48,751 bases of DNA, taken from Clostridia bacterium (lineage in GTDB: Bacteria > Bacillota > Clostridia > Oscillospirales > CAG-272). The stretch is from NCBI GenBank assembly GCA_017455185.1, contig JAFTBN010000007.1:1-48751 (forward strand), written 5' to 3'. Numbering within the stretch: the stretch's first letter is position 1; each line of letters opens with the position of its first letter. Shown here one piece after another: positions 32,649 to 40,676 of the stretch. The position numbers and the translations under genes are program-made. Under the pieces are notes generated by a model. The model ran no database searches, had not been told where the DNA came from, and saw only the letters and a list, made by a program, of their open reading frames with translations.

Positions 32649-35600
32649 TTATTCGTACAGCTTGCCCATCTTCTGCAACCGCTCGTAGCGGGCTTTTGCA
32701 TTGGCATCGGCTTTGTTGAACAGGACCTCGGCTCTCTCCGGGAAGGACTGAGCCAGACGCGCGTAACGGGTCTCGGACTTGATGAACGAGATGTAGTCCG
32801 CGGAGGGTTCCTTGGAGTCGATGGAGAGCTTGTTGTGCTCCAGGGTCGGGTTGTACCGGAACATCTGCCAGTAACCAGCGTCCACAGCCTTCTTCATTTC
32901 GAGCTGGCAGTTCTGCATGCCGCCCTTCAGACCGTGCATTTCGCAAGGCGCGTAGCCGATGATCAGGGAAGGTCCGTGATATGCCTCGGCTTCGGTCAGG
33001 GCCTTGAGCAGCTGGGTCATATCCGCGCCCATGGCGACCTGTGCGACGTAAACATATCCGTAGGACATGGCGATTTCCGCCAGGTTCTTCTTGCCGATGG
33101 CCTTGCCGGCTGCAGCGAACTGAGCGACCTGACCGATGTTGGAAGCCTTGGAAGCCTGTCCGCCGGTGTTGGAGTACACTTCGGTGTCGAAGACCATGAC
33201 GTTGACGTCTTCGCCGGAAGCCAGGACGTGGTCCAGACCGCCGAAACCGATGTCATAAGCCCAGCCATCGCCGCCGAAGATCCATACGGACTTCTTGGAC
33301 AGATAGTCGCGGGACTGGAGGATTTCTTCGCTGGCTGCATCGCCTGCCGCGGCGCGCTTTTCGAGCATTTCGATCAGGGCCTTGGTGCAGGGTGCATTGG
33401 CTTCGGAATCATCCTGGGTGTTCAGGAAGGCCTCTACTGTGGCTTTCTCGTCGTCGCCGGCAAGTTCAAGCGCTTTAATCTTGTCGATGGCGCGGTTGCG
33501 CAGAACCTTCTGGCCGAGGTAGATGCCAAGGCCGTGCTCGGCGTTGTCCTCGAACAGGGAGTTCGCCCATGCGGGACCGCGGCCGGATTCACGGTTGACG
33601 GTATAAGGCGTTGCCGGTGCGGAGCCGCCCCAGATGGAGGAGCATCCGGTTGCGTTGGAGATGTACATTCTCTCGCCGAACAGCTGTGTGATCAGGCGGG
33701 CATACGAAGTCTCCGCGCAGCCTGCGCAGGAGCCCGAGAATTCAAGCAGCGGCTGCTTGAACTGGCTGCCTTTGACGGTCTTGTTGTTGATCAGTTCGGG
33801 TTTCTCGCTGACGTGGGCTACCGCATAGTCGAAAGCGGCCTGCTGCTCGGAAGTCGAATCCTGCGGTACCATGTAAAGGGCCAGGTCGGACTTCGCGGCG
33901 GAAACTTTGGCCAGTTCCTTGGGATCGGTTACGCCGTTGGCCTGAGCCGCCGCCAGAGCCTTCTTGTTGGCTGTGACGTTGATCGGGCAGGCTTTGACGC
34001 ACAGGGTGCATCCCATGCAGTCGAGCGGGGAAACAGCGACGGTGAATTTGTAATTGGTCTTGACGACCGGCTTGGGAGCGAACTTGGTCACTGCAGGCGC
34101 GCCTGCGGCTTCCTCTTCGTTCATGGCGTACGGACGGATGGCCGCATGCGGGCAGACGAAAGAGCAGGTGTTGCACTGTGCGCACTTGTCCGGATTCCAG
34201 ACCGGAACCATGACCGCGACGCCGCGCTTTTCGAAAGCGGCTGAGCCCTGCGGGAAGGTGCCGTCTGCGTATTTGGAGAAGGCGGAAACCGGCAGATGGT
34301 CGCCGTTCATGTCGCCGACCGGTCTGACAACCGAGTTGACGAAATCGGTCAGATCCTGGCGGGTGCTCGTCACTTTGGCGGCGGGAGCATCCTTGCCGCA
34401 GTTCTTCCAGTCGGCCGGAACCTGAATCTCCACATAGGCGTCAGCGCCGGCGTCAATGGCGGCATAGTTGAGGTCCACCATGGCCTGGCCCTTCTTGATG
34501 TAGGACTTGTATGCCATTTTCTTCATGTATTCGATGGCTTCTTCCTTCGGAAGGAGTTTGGCCAGCGAGAAGAAAGCGGACTGCAGAATGGTGTTCTTTA
34601 CCTTCGCGTTGCCGATCTTGTTCATGGCAAGGCTGGTCGCGTTGATGGTATAGAAGTGAATGTTGTTGTTGGCGATGTAGGACTTGACCGAAGCGGGCAG
34701 ATGCTCGTTGAGCTCTTCCGGACTCCACTGGCAGTCGAGCAGGAAGGTTCCGCCCGGCTTGACGTCCTGTACGATGTGATACCGTTTGATGTAGGCCTGG
34801 TTGTGGCATGCCACGAAGTCCGCCTTGTTGATGTAGTACGGGGACTTGATGGGCTTGTCGCCGAAACGCAGATGCGAAATGGTGATGCCGCCGGTCTTCT
34901 TGGAGTCATACTGGAAGTATGCCTGAATGTATTTGTCGGTGTGGTCGCCGATGATCTTGATGGAGTTCTTGTTGGCTCCGACGGTTCCGTCGCCGCCCAG
35001 ACCCCAGAACTTGCAGGCGGTTGTGCCGGCGGGTGCGGTGTCGGGAGCGTCGGTCTCGGGCAGGGAGTGTCCGGTCACGTCGTCTACGATGCCGATGGTG
35101 AAGTCAGGCTGCGGATTCTCCTTGGCCAGGTTTGCGAATACGGCAAAGATGGAGGCGGGAGGAGTATCCTTGGAGCCAAGTCCGTAACGGCCGCCGACGA
35201 CTTTCGCGTTTACGCCGGTGCGCGCCAGGGAGGTGACAACGTCCAGATAGAGCGGCTCGCCCAGGGAGCCGGGCTCCTTGGTGCGGTCGAGAACCGCAAT
35301 CTTCTTGACGGTCTTCGGAAGGGCTTCTGCCAGTTTCTCGGCCACGAAAGGACGATACAGACGGACTTTGACCAGACCCACTTTTTCGCCGGCTGCCATC
35401 ATGTAGTCGATGACTTCCTCGGCGACGTCGCAGATGGAACCCATTGCAACGATGACGCGGTCTGCGTCAGGCGCGCCGTAGTAGTTGAAGAGCTTGTAGT
35501 CGGTGCCGATCTTGGCGTTGACCTGGTTCATATAATCTTCTACGATGGCCGGAAGTTTTTCATAGTAGGGGTTGCATGCTTCACGATGCTGGAAGAAAAT

Positions 35601-36275
35601 GTCTCCGTTTTCAGCCGAGCCGCGCAGAACGGGATGTTCGGGGTTCAGCGCGCGGGCGCGGAATGCCTTGACGGCGTCCATGTCCACCATTTCGGCCAGG
35701 TCGGCGTAATCCCAGACTTCGATTTTCTGAATTTCATGCGACGTGCGGAATCCGTCGAAGAAGTTCAGGAACGGAACGCGGCCGCGGATGGCAGCCAGAT
35801 GCGCCACGGCACCCAGGTCCATCACTTCTTGCGGGTTGGTTTCAGCCAGCATGGCGAAACCGGTCTGACGGCAGGCGTACACGTCCGAATGGTCGCCGAA
35901 AATGTTCAGAGCATGAGAAGCGACGCAGCGTGCGGATACGTGGAAGACGCCCGGGAGAAGTTCGCCGGCGATCTTGTACATGTTCGGAATCATGAGCAGC
36001 AGACCCTGGGAAGCGGTATACGTTGTCGTCAGGGCTCCTGCGGCCAGAGAACCGTGTACGGTGCCGGCGGCGCCGGCTTCGGATTGCATCTCCATGACCT
36101 TGACGGTGGAACCGAAAATGTTTTTCAGTCCCTGCGCGGCCCACTGGTCGACGTAGTCTGCCATCGGGCTGGAAGGGGTAATCGGGTAGATGCCGGCGAC
36201 TTCGGTGAACGCGTAGCTCACGGTCGCGGCAGCCTGGTTACCATCCATGGAGAGTTTTTTTCTTTGAATTGCCAT
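32649..36275 (-). CDS. nifJ: Pyruvate:ferredoxin (flavodoxin) oxidoreductase
   Basis: PFOR converts pyruvate and CoA to acetyl-CoA and CO2 with ferredoxin as acceptor, central to anaerobic energy metabolism. The 1208-residue single chain is full length. The N-terminal half contains YPITPSSPMADYVDQ and the phosphate-binding FWGLGGDGTVGANKN. The ferredoxin domain has CAQCNTCSFVCPHAAI and CMGCTLCVKACPI, two 4Fe-4S clusters. A third proximal cluster is suggested by CAGCAETSYA and NATGCSSIWGG. The thiamine diphosphate site is GGDGWAYDIGFGGLDHV with VYSNTGGQASKAS. AGGAGG 9 nt upstream fits the ATG. It is monocistronic with a terminator. Confidence 0.97.
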   Translation of the reverse strand: MAIQRKKLSMDGNQAAATVSYAFTEVAGIYPITPSSPMADYVDQWAAQGLKNIFGSTVKVMEMQSEAGAAGTVHGSLAAGALTTTYTASQGLLLMIPNMYKIAGELLPGVFHVSARCVASHALNIFGDHSDVYACRQTGFAMLAETNPQEVMDLGAVAHLAAIRGRVPFLNFFDGFRTSHEIQKIEVWDYADLAEMVDMDAVKAFRARALNPEHPVLRGSAENGDIFFQHREACNPYYEKLPAIVEDYMNQVNAKIGTDYKLFNYYGAPDADRVIVAMGSICDVAEEVIDYMMAAGEKVGLVKVRLYRPFVAEKLAEALPKTVKKIAVLDRTKEPGSLGEPLYLDVVTSLARTGVNAKVVGGRYGLGSKDTPPASIFAVFANLAKENPQPDFTIGIVDDVTGHSLPETDAPDTAPAGTTACKFWGLGGDGTVGANKNSIKIIGDHTDKYIQAYFQYDSKKTGGITISHLRFGDKPIKSPYYINKADFVACHNQAYIKRYHIVQDVKPGGTFLLDCQWSPEELNEHLPASVKSYIANNNIHFYTINATSLAMNKIGNAKVKNTILQSAFFSLAKLLPKEEAIEYMKKMAYKSYIKKGQAMVDLNYAAIDAGADAYVEIQVPADWKNCGKDAPAAKVTSTRQDLTDFVNSVVRPVGDMNGDHLPVSAFSKYADGTFPQGSAAFEKRGVAVMVPVWNPDKCAQCNTCSFVCPHAAIRPYAMNEEEAAGAPAVTKFAPKPVVKTNYKFTVAVSPLDCMGCTLCVKACPINVTANKKALAAAQANGVTDPKELAKVSAAKSDLALYMVPQDSTSEQQAAFDYAVAHVSEKPELINNKTVKGSQFKQPLLEFSGSCAGCAETSYARLITQLFGERMYISNATGCSSIWGGSAPATPYTVNRESGRGPAWANSLFEDNAEHGLGIYLGQKVLRNRAIDKIKALELAGDDEKATVEAFLNTQDDSEANAPCTKALIEMLEKRAAAGDAASEEILQSRDYLSKKSVWIFGGDGWAYDIGFGGLDHVLASGEDVNVMVFDTEVYSNTGGQASKASNIGQVAQFAAAGKAIGKKNLAEIAMSYGYVYVAQVAMGADMTQLLKALTEAEAYHGPSLIIGYAPCEMHGLKGGMQNCQLEMKKAVDAGYWQMFRYNPTLEHNKLSIDSKEPSADYISFIKSETRYARLAQSFPERAEVLFNKADANAKARYERLQKMGKLYE

Positions 36276-36333
36276 GAAAAAGTTCCTCCTAAAAGAATAG
36301 GTAATAAATAGGATTAAAAATCACTCAAACTAT

Positions 36334-36362
36334 AGTGTAACACAAACGGGGCCGAAAGTAAA
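36334..36362 (-). promoter_or_regulatory. Possible promoter of PFOR
   Basis: On the minus strand TTTACT, a 17-nt spacer, then TACACT. The match is moderate. It would give a leader of about 50 nt. Confidence 0.4.
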
Positions 36363-36455
36363 GGTATTTGAAGATTTTTTTGCCTTTCCACGGCCCGTTT
36401 TGCGCGAAAAATGCGCCTTTTCAAGCGAAAAACGGACATTTTGCCCGCTTGGGAT

Positions 36456-36484
36456 TTGACAAAGCGGACCTCCGTTTCTATAAT
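36456..36484 (+). promoter_or_regulatory. Promoter of mutY
   Basis: TTGACA, a 17-nt spacer, then TATAAT: both elements match the sigma-A consensus exactly. It is 25 nt before the mutY start. Confidence 0.88.
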
Positions 36485-36509
36485 AAGGGAGAAAGGAAAG
36501 GGGGCTCGT

Positions 36510-37628
36510 ATGAAGGAGACAGAGAACACGGAAACGATGGTTCCGCAGCCCGGCGAACTGGACCGGGCCAGGGCCCTTCTTCTGGACTGGTACGATCGGT
36601 GCGGGCGGGTTTTGCCCTGGCGTCAGTCCCAGACTCCGTATGCGGTATGGGTCTCGGAAATCATGCTGCAGCAGACCCGGGTTGAGGCGGTCAAGCCGTA
36701 CTATGCCCGGTTTCTCTCCGAACTGCCGGATTTCGAAGCGTTGGCGGCCGCGCCGAAGGAAAAACTGCTGGTGCTCTGGGAGGGACTTGGCTATTATTCC
36801 CGGGTCCGGCATATGCAGCAGGCCGCACAGATCATCGTATCGGAATACGGCGGCCGGATGCCGCGGGAATATGAGAAGGTTCTGGCTCTGCCGGGCGTCG
36901 GCGCGTATACGGCGGGGGCCGTTCTGTCCTTTGCTTACAATCTGCCTTATCCCGCCGTGGACGGCAACGTACAGCGGGTGCTGGCCCGTATGTGCGGCCT
37001 TCAGGAGGACATCCTTCTTCCGGCGACCCGCAAAAAACAAACCGAATTCGCCGCGGCTTTTCTGGACCGGGAGCGCCCGGGAGATTTCAACCAGGCCCTG
37101 ATTGACATCGGGGCGACCGTATGCCTTCCGGGAGGGAAGGGCGTCAAGCCCAAATGCCTGGGATGCCCGTTTGAGGGCGTCTGCCGGGCGCACCGCATGG
37201 GGTGGGAGCACCTTTTGCCCGTGCGTGTGCCGAAGACAGGCAAGCGCGACGAGGACCTCACGGTGATTCTGCTCCGGCAGGGGAGCCGTTTTGCGGTGCG
37301 CAAGCGGCCCGAGGACGGACTGCTGGGCGGTCTGTACGAGTTCCCCAACGTGCCGGGCCGGCTGGACCGGGCGGGCGTGGAGGCACAGGTGAGAAAGTGG
37401 GGGCTGACCCCGCTTGCAATCCGGCCGCTGAGGGAGGCCGAGCACGTCTTTTCGCATCTTCGCTGGCACATGAACGGGTGGATGGCCGAGGTGGAACCGG
37501 CGGAGCCGGATCAGACCCTGGTGTTTGTAACCGGCGGGGAACGCAGGGAACGGTATGCGCTGCCCGGGGCCTTTTCGGCGTATGTGCCCTATCTGGAAGA
37601 GGATCTGTCCGGGTCGGAAACGAAATAA
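36510..37628 (+). CDS. mutY: A/G-specific adenine DNA glycosylase
   Basis: MutY removes adenine opposite 8-oxoguanine. The 372-residue protein has VSEIMLQQT with Glu50, LPGVGAYTAGAVLSFAYN (helix-hairpin-helix), and AVDGNVQRVLARM with the catalytic Asp151; these sit 13 residues later than in E. coli. The 4Fe-4S loop is C205-x10-C216-x2-C219-x5-C225, with four extra residues in the first gap compared with the classic C-x6-C-x2-C-x5-C. A NUDIX-like recognition domain follows from about residue 240 (GGLYEFPNVP, EHVFSHLRWHMNG). GGGGG-type ribosome binding sequence lies 5 nt before the ATG, and the promoter is a consensus one. Confidence 0.95.
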   Translation: MKETENTETMVPQPGELDRARALLLDWYDRCGRVLPWRQSQTPYAVWVSEIMLQQTRVEAVKPYYARFLSELPDFEALAAAPKEKLLVLWEGLGYYSRVRHMQQAAQIIVSEYGGRMPREYEKVLALPGVGAYTAGAVLSFAYNLPYPAVDGNVQRVLARMCGLQEDILLPATRKKQTEFAAAFLDRERPGDFNQALIDIGATVCLPGGKGVKPKCLGCPFEGVCRAHRMGWEHLLPVRVPKTGKRDEDLTVILLRQGSRFAVRKRPEDGLLGGLYEFPNVPGRLDRAGVEAQVRKWGLTPLAIRPLREAEHVFSHLRWHMNGWMAEVEPAEPDQTLVFVTGGERRERYALPGAFSAYVPYLEEDLSGSETK

Positions 37629-37632
37629 ACGG

Positions 37633-37664
37633 AAGCGGGGCTGTGCGTGTGCACAGCCCCGCTT
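37633..37664. terminator. Bidirectional terminator
   Basis: AAGCGGGGCTGTGC (37633-37646), loop gtgt, GCACAGCCCCGCTT (37651-37664) is a perfect 14-bp stem. It follows mutY directly. The converging ECF gene ends 38 nt away on the other strand. Confidence 0.85.
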
Positions 37665-37674
37665 TGTATTCCAA

Positions 37675-37698
37675 CGGAATATTCCATCGGAATATTCC
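37675..37698. repeat. Two tandem GGAATATTCC palindromes
   Basis: The 11-mer CGGAATATTCC occurs twice, at 37675-37685 and 37688-37698, with a 13-bp period. Each contains a perfect 10-bp palindrome. It lies between the mutY terminator and the end of the ECF gene. Confidence 0.8.
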
Positions 37699-37701
37699 GA
37701 A

Positions 37702-38361
37702 TTATTCCTTTGAGGATTTTTGCGGATCGGGCGGCTGTTTCTGCTCCTTGTCCGGTTCCTGCGGTTCCAGGTCCCGCATCAGCGTCTTGCGCAGGGAGGG
37801 ATGGATCAGCAGAGCCTCCATGAGCACCATGGCAAGCAACAGTCCGAGGACGGACTGAACGATGTTGCCGGGGAGGGAGGAAAGGGCGGCCTCGTACCCC
37901 TTTCCGAGGAGGAGCGCCGCATAAAAGAAATAGCCTCCCACCATGATGATACAGCCCGCAAGGGCGGACAGAAACCGGAACAGCAGGCGGAATCCGAGTC
38001 CGTGACCGAACGAATCCGTCCCGGAATCCGGGCTTTCCGGATGCTTTTTTTTGCCCTGCAGCAGTTTGCAGAAAAGGCGGAACAGAAGGGCGCATACCAC
38101 TCCTTCCAGCCCTTTGATGAGGAAGGTGCCGGGTACGTAATAGGCGTATCCGCTGAGCAGATCCGCCAGGGCGGAGCCGACTCCTCCCGCCAGACCTCCC
38201 AGCCAGGGGCCGAGCAGCCAGCCGGACAGGAAGACGAGCGCGTCTCCGGCGTTTTTGTATCCGCCGGTCGGCGAGGGAATCTGGATCATCATGGTTGCGA
38301 TGCAGGTCAGGGCGGCAAAAAGGGCCGTGAAGACCAGTTTATACAGGGCTTTGGTTCGCAT
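37702..38361 (-). CDS. ECF transporter S component
   Basis: S components are membrane proteins that bind a vitamin or precursor and work with a shared ATPase module. The 219-residue protein has about six membrane segments. Its N-terminal part (MIQIPSPTGGYKNAGDALVF, LLGPWLGGLAGGVGSALADL, YAYYVPGTFLIKG) resembles members annotated as HmpT-type (hydroxymethylpyrimidine) or related vitamin carriers. The C-terminus is highly charged (residues about 190-219). The ORF extends 64 codons upstream, but that part is unlike a protein and GGAAC near the inner ATG decides it. No EcfA or EcfT gene lies here, so the energy module must be elsewhere. The exact ligand is uncertain. Confidence 0.82.
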   Translation of the reverse strand: MRTKALYKLVFTALFAALTCIATMMIQIPSPTGGYKNAGDALVFLSGWLLGPWLGGLAGGVGSALADLLSGYAYYVPGTFLIKGLEGVVCALLFRLFCKLLQGKKKHPESPDSGTDSFGHGLGFRLLFRFLSALAGCIIMVGGYFFYAALLLGKGYEAALSSLPGNIVQSVLGLLLAMVLMEALLIHPSLRKTLMRDLEPQEPDKEQKQPPDPQKSSKE

Positions 38362-38432
38362 AAACGTTCCTTTCCTTCTCCTTGGCGGCATCTCTCTTTT
38401 CGGGAAAGGAGAAGAAAGCGCGCAAAGGGAAC

Positions 38433-39422
38433 TTAACGGTTCAGAAAATCTTTGGAGTGCAGGAGTTTCTGCACGTCTGCCGGGGTAATGTCGTCCACGT
38501 CTCCCGAAATGGTAAATTTCAGGACCGAGGCGGCTGTCGCGAAATCGACGCATTCCTGGAGCGGCATCTGCCGGGCGAGCCCGTACAGGACGGCGGCCGA
38601 AAAACTGTCGCCTCCGCCGATGGGGTCGAGCACCTGGATGGTGTAGCGGTTTCGGCTCTGCACCAGCTGCCCTTTGTAGGAAAGAACGCCAGCCCAGTCC
38701 AGAAGAGTGCCGTGGTCACGGATGGAATACACGGCGGTTCCGACGCTTTCAATGCCGAATCGCTTTTTGAGTTCGTCTGCGAGTTCTTCGTAATTCTCGG
38801 TGTGGATGCCGAAGAGCTGCTCGATTTCGGCGTTGTTGGAAAGCAGGATGTCGACGTAGGGCAGCAGGGTGGCAAGAACCGCATTTGCTTTTTCCACGGA
38901 CCAGAGTTTGGCCCGGTAGTTCAGGTCGCAGGAAATGACGATTTGTTTCTCTTTTGCGGCGCGGCAGGCGTCAAGGCAGGCTTGCGCACAGGCGTCCGAG
39001 AGCGCGGGCGTGATGCCCGTGAAATGGAAATGGGTGACGCCTCGGAAGAGTTCGTCCCAGTCCAGCTCGTCCGGGGAAATGGAGGCAAAGGAAGAACCGA
39101 CCCTGTCGTAAATAAGGTTGGACGTCCGGGCGGACATGCCTTTTTCTACGAAATACAGTCCCATCCGGGCGCCCCCGCGAAGAACGTGGCCGGTCTGTAC
39201 GTTGTGGGCCCGCAGCGCGCGCAGCGCGGCTTCGCCGACGTCGTTTTGCGGGAGTTTCGTGACATAGGAAACATCCATCCCCAGATTTCCGAGCAGCATG
39301 GCCACATTGGCCTCGCTTCCGCTGTAGGTCAGACTGAAGCGGTTGGTTTGCAGAATTCTCTGGTCCCCCTCGGGGCTGAGCCGGCCGAGAAGTTCTCCGA
39401 AGCAAAGAAATTTAGGTTCCAT
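38433..39422 (-). CDS. kdgK: 2-dehydro-3-deoxygluconokinase, PfkB family
   Basis: KdgK phosphorylates 2-keto-3-deoxygluconate, from pectin, glucuronate or galacturonate breakdown, to KDPG. The 329-residue protein is the classic short type: FLCFGELLGRLSPEG at the start, YSGSEANVAMLLGNLGM for the sugar site, VISCDLNYRAKLW, ILLSNNAEIEQLFGI and DPIGGGDSFSAAVL with the catalytic Asp. Its ATG directly abuts the rarA stop codon (TAAATG), so the genes are coupled. A second, long KDG kinase-like gene is at 22280-23347. No KDPG aldolase gene is in the window. Confidence 0.9.
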   Translation of the reverse strand: MEPKFLCFGELLGRLSPEGDQRILQTNRFSLTYSGSEANVAMLLGNLGMDVSYVTKLPQNDVGEAALRALRAHNVQTGHVLRGGARMGLYFVEKGMSARTSNLIYDRVGSSFASISPDELDWDELFRGVTHFHFTGITPALSDACAQACLDACRAAKEKQIVISCDLNYRAKLWSVEKANAVLATLLPYVDILLSNNAEIEQLFGIHTENYEELADELKKRFGIESVGTAVYSIRDHGTLLDWAGVLSYKGQLVQSRNRYTIQVLDPIGGGDSFSAAVLYGLARQMPLQECVDFATAASVLKFTISGDVDDITPADVQKLLHSKDFLNR

Positions 39423-40664
39423 TTATTTGTCCTTTTCCTGTGTTTGTTTTTTGACGGCGTCCCAGTATTCCCGAAGCGCCTGTTCGTATTTGTCGCTTCC
39501 CGGGGTGTAATAGACCCTGTCTTTCAAATCGTCGGGCAGGTATTGCTGTCTGACGTAATGGTTGGGATAATCATGCGGATAGAGATACCCGCGGAAGAGT
39601 GGGCTGCGCAGCTGCTCCGGCACCTCCAGTCCCCGGCCTTTTTCCACGTCCTGCATGGCGGCGTTTACGGCCAGATAAGCCGAGTTGGATTTGGGGGCAG
39701 TGGCAAGCATAATGGCACAGTGCCCAAGCGGAAGAGAGGCTTCCGGCAGGCCCAGTTCCAGGGCGGATTCGCAGCAGGCACGCGTAATGACGGCGGCCTG
39801 GGAATAGGCCAGACCGATGTCTTCGTTTGCGATGACCTGCAGCCGCCGGCAAAGGGCTGTCAACTCACCCAGGGACAGAAGTTTGGCCACGTAGAAGGCC
39901 GTGGCATCCGGGTCCGAGCCCCGGATGGATTTCTGCAGGCAGGAGAGCAGGTCGTAATGAACGTCGGGATTGAAGTTGCCGATGCCCGCGTCGAACGTGT
40001 CGATTTCCTCTTTGCCGATGCGTTTCCCGGAAGAGAAGTATGCGTTTTCCAGCAGATTGATGGCGCGCCGGACGTCTCCGCCTGCACAGCCGGCCAGGTA
40101 TAGGCCGGTCTCGGCATCCAATGTCTTCGGTTCCGCGTCTGCCGCTTCTTCATTCAGGTAGCGCAGCGCTTTTTGCAGGACGGGCTGCATGTCCTCCGGT
40201 CCGACGGTTTCGAACCGGAACAGGGAGGAGCGGGAGACGAGCGCGTGATGTACGCAGAAATGCGGGTTTTCGGTGGTAGAGGCAATCAGGGTGATCCGCC
40301 CGTCCTCCATATACTCCAGCAGGCTTTGCTGCTGTTTTTTGTTGAAATACTGAATCTCGTCCAGATACAGCAGAATGCCGTTGGTCCCGAGCAGACTGCC
40401 GCTTTCCTGCAGAATGGCTTTCACGTCTGCCAGAGAGGCGGTCGTGGCGTTCAGCCGGTGAAACGTCATTCCGGAGGAGCGGGCGATGATGCCGGCTGAG
40501 GTCGTTTTCCCCGTCCCGGGAGGGCCGAAGAAAATCATATTGGTCAGGCGGCCGTTTTCCAGCATGCGCCGGATGACGCCCCGCGGCCCGAACAGATGTG
40601 GTTGCCCGACCAGGTCGTCCAGCGTTTGCGGACGGAGAAGATCGGCCAGTTGAGCGGTTCTCAT
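39423..40664 (-). CDS. rarA: Replication-associated recombination protein RarA
   Basis: RarA (MgsA) is an AAA+ ATPase of the clamp-loader family that acts at stalled replication forks. The 413-residue protein has LDDLVGQPHLFG (RarA start), Walker A FFGPPGTGKTT, ILLYLDEIQYFNK as Walker B, STTENPHF for sensor 1, GDVRRAINLLENA for sensor 2, and a C-terminal region with LPEASLPLGHCAIMLATAPK for tetramer formation. It starts 12 nt after mnmE, and kdgK follows without a gap, so it is co-transcribed with both. Confidence 0.95.
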   Translation of the reverse strand: MRTAQLADLLRPQTLDDLVGQPHLFGPRGVIRRMLENGRLTNMIFFGPPGTGKTTSAGIIARSSGMTFHRLNATTASLADVKAILQESGSLLGTNGILLYLDEIQYFNKKQQQSLLEYMEDGRITLIASTTENPHFCVHHALVSRSSLFRFETVGPEDMQPVLQKALRYLNEEAADAEPKTLDAETGLYLAGCAGGDVRRAINLLENAYFSSGKRIGKEEIDTFDAGIGNFNPDVHYDLLSCLQKSIRGSDPDATAFYVAKLLSLGELTALCRRLQVIANEDIGLAYSQAAVITRACCESALELGLPEASLPLGHCAIMLATAPKSNSAYLAVNAAMQDVEKGRGLEVPEQLRSPLFRGYLYPHDYPNHYVRQQYLPDDLKDRVYYTPGSDKYEQALREYWDAVKKQTQEKDK

Positions 40665-40676
40665 ACGATGTCCTCG

